The notes under the pieces are model-generated. The model was not told the origin of the DNA. It saw only the letters and a list, made by a program, of their open reading frames with translations, and ran no database searches. A DNA stretch of 8,290 bases from CAYGZA01 sp964354135 (GTDB lineage Bacteria > Planctomycetota > Planctomycetia > Pirellulales > Thermoguttaceae), in contig CAYGZA010000304.1 of the NCBI GenBank assembly GCA_964354135.1, positions 1 to 8,290 on the forward strand. Reading direction: 5' to 3'. Position numbers and translations under genes: made by a program. How positions within the stretch are numbered: position 1 is the stretch's first letter; every line of letters starts with the position of its first letter. Positions 6,227 to 8,290 of the stretch are shown here, one piece after another.

Positions 6227-7561
6227 TCACGGCGGCACGACGAGATTCATGTCAATCCGGATGCCCTTGTTGCCCTCGTGGCGCAGGAAGACCAGCGGGA
6301 GCGGCTGATTCGGCTTGGCCTTCTCCAAGAGCAGGCCGGCTTGCTCCAGGCTGCGGGGGCGGATGCGGCCGATGCGTGCCAGGATGTCGCCCTTCTGCGG
6401 ACGCACGGGCAGCTTGTCGTAGAGCTTCCCATCCACCGCCTCGATTACCAGCCCCCACGGAACCCGCAAGGCCATCGTCTTCGCCCGCTGTGGATCAAGC
6501 GGGGTTGCCTCCAGACTGAGCCTCTTCTTGAGCAGGGCAGCGGCGTTCGGCTTCGCGCGGCGGCCGAGCACGAGCGACGTGCCCCACGGCTTGCCTTCGC
6601 GGAGGAACTCGAGGCTCAGCGTCTCCCCGGGCTTGCGGCCGATCATGGCCAGGTGGTAATCGGCGACGGTCGGGATCGGCCGATCGGCGAGCTTCACCGG
6701 CACGTCGCCGACCTGCAGCCCGGCCTTTGCCGCGGGAGAGTCCGGTGCAACGCCGGTCACCTGGCAGGGACCGTCGCCGGCTGTCTCGAGCCCCGTCGCC
6801 AGCCCGTAGCGGCGCTCCACGTCGAGCATCTCCGGCAGCAGCTTGCGGAGCGTCGCCGCGGAGACGGCAAAGGCGATGTTCTCGGCGTCGCGCTTCATCG
6901 ACGTTGTGAAGCCGATCACCTCGCCGACGACGTTGAACCACGGGCCGCCGGAGCTGCCGGGATTGATCCCGGCGTCGGACTGGATCAGGTTCTGGAGGGT
7001 CACGCCGGGGACGTCGGCCAGGCGGCTGGCCCGGCCGATCGCGCTCACGACGCCGGTCGTGCAGGTGTGCAACAGGCCGTGCGGGTTGGCGATGACGATC
7101 ACCGTCTCGCCGATCAGGAGGTCGCCGGAGCGGGCCAGGCGGACTGCCTTGAGCGGCCGCCCGGCGTCGATTTTCAAGAGGGCCACGTCGTGCTCGTGGA
7201 ACGACCAGACCAGCTCGCCGGGACACTGCTTGCCGTCGGAAAGGACGACCACGGGGGCGATCAGTCGCTCGGCCGCGTGGGCGTTGGTCACCACGTAGCC
7301 CGACTCGTGGACGATGAACCCCGACCCCACGCTGCTTTCCTGCGGGCCGGGACCGGCGGGCACGAAGAACTCCCTGGCCGAGGGCTTCTCCTCCTTGACC
7401 ATCGGCCCGGTCACGAAGACCACGGCCTCCTTCCAGGCATCGAAGACCTCGACGGCCGGGGTGCGGCGCAGCGCCCGGGCCTCCGCGGGCGTCGGCTCCG
7501 CCGCCGGAGCGATCGCTTGCCAGCCGGCAAGTCCGGCGACGATCCACGCCCAGACGATCAT
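6227..7561 (-). CDS. Secreted trypsin-like serine protease with PDZ regions (HtrA/DegP-like)
   Basis: A 444-residue exported protease. The N-terminus MIVWAWIVAGLAGWQAIAPAAA-like stretch is a probable signal peptide (cleavage near residue 21). The protease domain (about 40-245) shows the full triad: H95 in VTNAHAAE, D125 in HEHDVALLKID and S204 in NPGSSGGPWFN. A PDZ domain follows (about 250-330: GVAPDSPAAKAGLQVGDVPVKLADRPI). A second, more diverged PDZ-like region (about 365-435: GDILARIGRIRPRSLEQ) ends the chain. HtrA proteins degrade or refold damaged envelope proteins. ATG 7561 is preferred because GAAGG lies 6 nt upstream; ATG 7600 would add a positively charged n-region but lacks a ribosome site. 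The open frame extends to 7828, but a TATAAT box at 7648-7643 and the low-complexity sequence beyond argue against starts upstream of it. Confidence 0.87.
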   Translation of the reverse strand: MIVWAWIVAGLAGWQAIAPAAEPTPAEARALRRTPAVEVFDAWKEAVVFVTGPMVKEEKPSAREFFVPAGPGPQESSVGSGFIVHESGYVVTNAHAAERLIAPVVVLSDGKQCPGELVWSFHEHDVALLKIDAGRPLKAVRLARSGDLLIGETVIVIANPHGLLHTCTTGVVSAIGRASRLADVPGVTLQNLIQSDAGINPGSSGGPWFNVVGEVIGFTTSMKRDAENIAFAVSAATLRKLLPEMLDVERRYGLATGLETAGDGPCQVTGVAPDSPAAKAGLQVGDVPVKLADRPIPTVADYHLAMIGRKPGETLSLEFLREGKPWGTSLVLGRRAKPNAAALLKKRLSLEATPLDPQRAKTMALRVPWGLVIEAVDGKLYDKLPVRPQKGDILARIGRIRPRSLEQAGLLLEKAKPNQPLPLVFLRHEGNKGIRIDMNLVVPP

Positions 7562-7642
7562 CCGAAACCTTCTCTTGTAGCCGCTGCGCACGATGGTCAT
7601 TCCGAAAGGCGATCGATCCGAGCCGCATTCAGCCATTGACGT

Positions 7643-7648
7643 ATTATA
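7643..7648 (-). promoter_or_regulatory. Probable -10 box of the protease gene
   Basis: The minus strand reads a perfect TATAAT within GCTATAATACG, standing out from GC-rich surroundings. Transcription from about 7636 would give a leader of roughly 75 nt to ATG 7561. No good -35 hexamer is present 16-18 nt upstream, so recognition by an activator or an alternative sigma is possible. Confidence 0.5.
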
Positions 7649-7691
7649 GCGGCCGGCAGTGCTGTGCTGCGAGCGCGTTGGGTAGCACTGT

Positions 7692-7723
7692 GGGCTTGCC
7701 TCCACGGGGCTTGCCCCCGTGGA
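7692..7723. repeat. Intergenic palindrome with a duplicated GGGCTTGCC unit
   Basis: A perfect 9-bp stem, TCCACGGGG (7701-7709) and CCCCGTGGA (7715-7723), encloses a CTTGC loop. The unit GGGCTTGCC occurs at 7692-7700 and again at 7707-7715. There is no T-run on either side, so it is not an intrinsic terminator. From memory, palindromes with a CTTGCC centre are common between planctomycete genes, so it may be a degenerate member of a dispersed repeat. Confidence 0.5.
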
Positions 7724-7904
7724 ACGCCGATTGCCCCCTACTCGCCGCCGCGTTCCCCAACTCCTCCCTCGCCTCTCGCCCCTCCTCCTTCCTCCTCCAT
7801 TCTTCATCCCGTATCCCCCGCTCCTCACCCCTGGCTTACTGCCCCCCCAGACCCTAGAATACGTCTTTTCCGTGGGTCATCCATCCTCGGTTGGGTCATC
7901 GGCC
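7724..7904. other. C/T-rich intergenic tract before the MmeI-like gene
   Basis: No gene is seen here. Positions 7761-7810 hold 46 pyrimidines in 50 bases, including an unbroken 20-base pyrimidine run at 7779-7798. Just before the MmeI-like gene are a TAGAAT (7855-7860, possible plus-strand -10, no clear -35) and a 9-nt direct repeat TGGGTCATC at 7873-7881 and 7892-7900, 19 nt apart, which could be an operator. Confidence 0.5.
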
Positions 7905-8290
7905 ATGACTCCCACCGATTTCGTCGCCAAGTGGCAAAACGTGCGGCTGAGCAAGCGGAGTGCCTGCCAGCAGCATTTTTGCGATCTCTGCGACGTGCTG
8001 GGCCACCCCAAGCCGGCTGAGGCCGATCCGGAGGGCACGCACTTCACTTTCGAGCGCGGCGTTCGCACCGTGGAGGGATCCCAGGGCTGGGCCGACGTCT
8101 GGAAGCGCGGCCACTTCGGCTGGGAATACAAGCGCCGCCACCGCGACCTGGTCGACGCCTACCAGCAACTCCTGCTCTACCGCGAGGACCTCGAAAACCC
8201 GCCGCTCCTGGTCGTCTCCGACATGGACCGCTTCGAGGTCCACACCAACTTCACCGGCACGGCCAAGCAGGTCCACGCCTTCAACCTCGC
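7905..8290 (+). CDS. MmeI-like type IIG/IIL restriction-modification enzyme, N-terminal part
   Basis: Only the first 128 codons are in the window; the frame is open to the right edge. The N-terminus MTPTDFVAKWQNVRLSKRSA, then FCDLCDVLGHPKPAEADPEG, VEGSQGWADVWKRGHFGWEYK and NPPLLVVSDMDRFEVHTNFTGT match the N-terminal domain of MmeI-like DNA methyltransferases. The PD-(D/E)XK nuclease residues are intact: D64-x9-E74-x-K76, the spacing described for MmeI (D70-x9-E80-x-K82). In that family one roughly 900-1000-residue chain cuts and methylates DNA and has its own target-recognition domain; those parts lie beyond the window. ATG 7905 fits the family start; an in-frame GTG at 7872 is possible but adds unlike residues. 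No strong Shine-Dalgarno sequence is visible. It probably belongs to a defence locus continuing to the right. Confidence 0.82.
   Translation, partial: MTPTDFVAKWQNVRLSKRSACQQHFCDLCDVLGHPKPAEADPEGTHFTFERGVRTVEGSQGWADVWKRGHFGWEYKRRHRDLVDAYQQLLLYREDLENPPLLVVSDMDRFEVHTNFTGTAKQVHAFNL

Noticed and set aside
6278..7639. 453-codon plus-strand open frame opposite the protease gene
   Set aside because: It is antisense to a clear HtrA-like protease; the His/Arg/Gly-rich product is typical of the complementary strand of high-GC coding DNA.

Overview
The window reads as chromosome of a high-GC planctomycete. The best support is a secreted DUF1571-type protein, a family I know mainly from Planctomycetes, together with the general style of the other proteins. 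No rRNA, tRNA or CRISPR array is visible. There is one prominent palindromic repeat element, and it lies inside a coding region.

Layout. Positions 1-4207 hold a run of minus-strand genes. In transcription order these are a membrane-anchored alpha/beta hydrolase (4207-3368), a pterin-binding (dihydropteroate-synthase fold) methyltransferase (3304-2435), a small antitoxin-like protein (2340-2134), a homocysteine S-methyltransferase domain protein (2039-1167) and a uroporphyrinogen-decarboxylase-family methyltransferase-like protein that runs off the left edge (1133-1). Upstream of the hydrolase lies the secreted DUF1571 protein (5213-4302), closed by a clear intrinsic terminator (4267-4223). 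A 314-bp divergent intergenic region separates it from a plus-strand MBL-fold hydrolase (5528-6181). This gene converges on a minus-strand secreted HtrA-like protease with PDZ regions (7561-6227). The right edge holds the first 128 codons of a plus-strand MmeI-like single-chain restriction-modification enzyme (7905 onward), with its nuclease motif intact.

How the genes may work together. The pterin-binding, homocysteine-binding and UroD-type proteins are three of the module types used for corrinoid-dependent methyl transfer. The first two are the separate counterparts of the N-terminal half of cobalamin-dependent methionine synthase MetH. No cobalamin-binding protein is present in the window, so one must be encoded elsewhere if the modules act together. 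The hydrolase, DUF1571, MBL and protease genes look like ordinary, functionally unrelated chromosomal genes.

The most unusual structure is a 99-bp palindromic element (679-777) with perfect 25-bp arms. It sits inside the UroD-family gene, is exactly 33 codons long, and leaves the reading frame open. It would therefore be translated as an inserted peptide, much as Rickettsia palindromic elements are.
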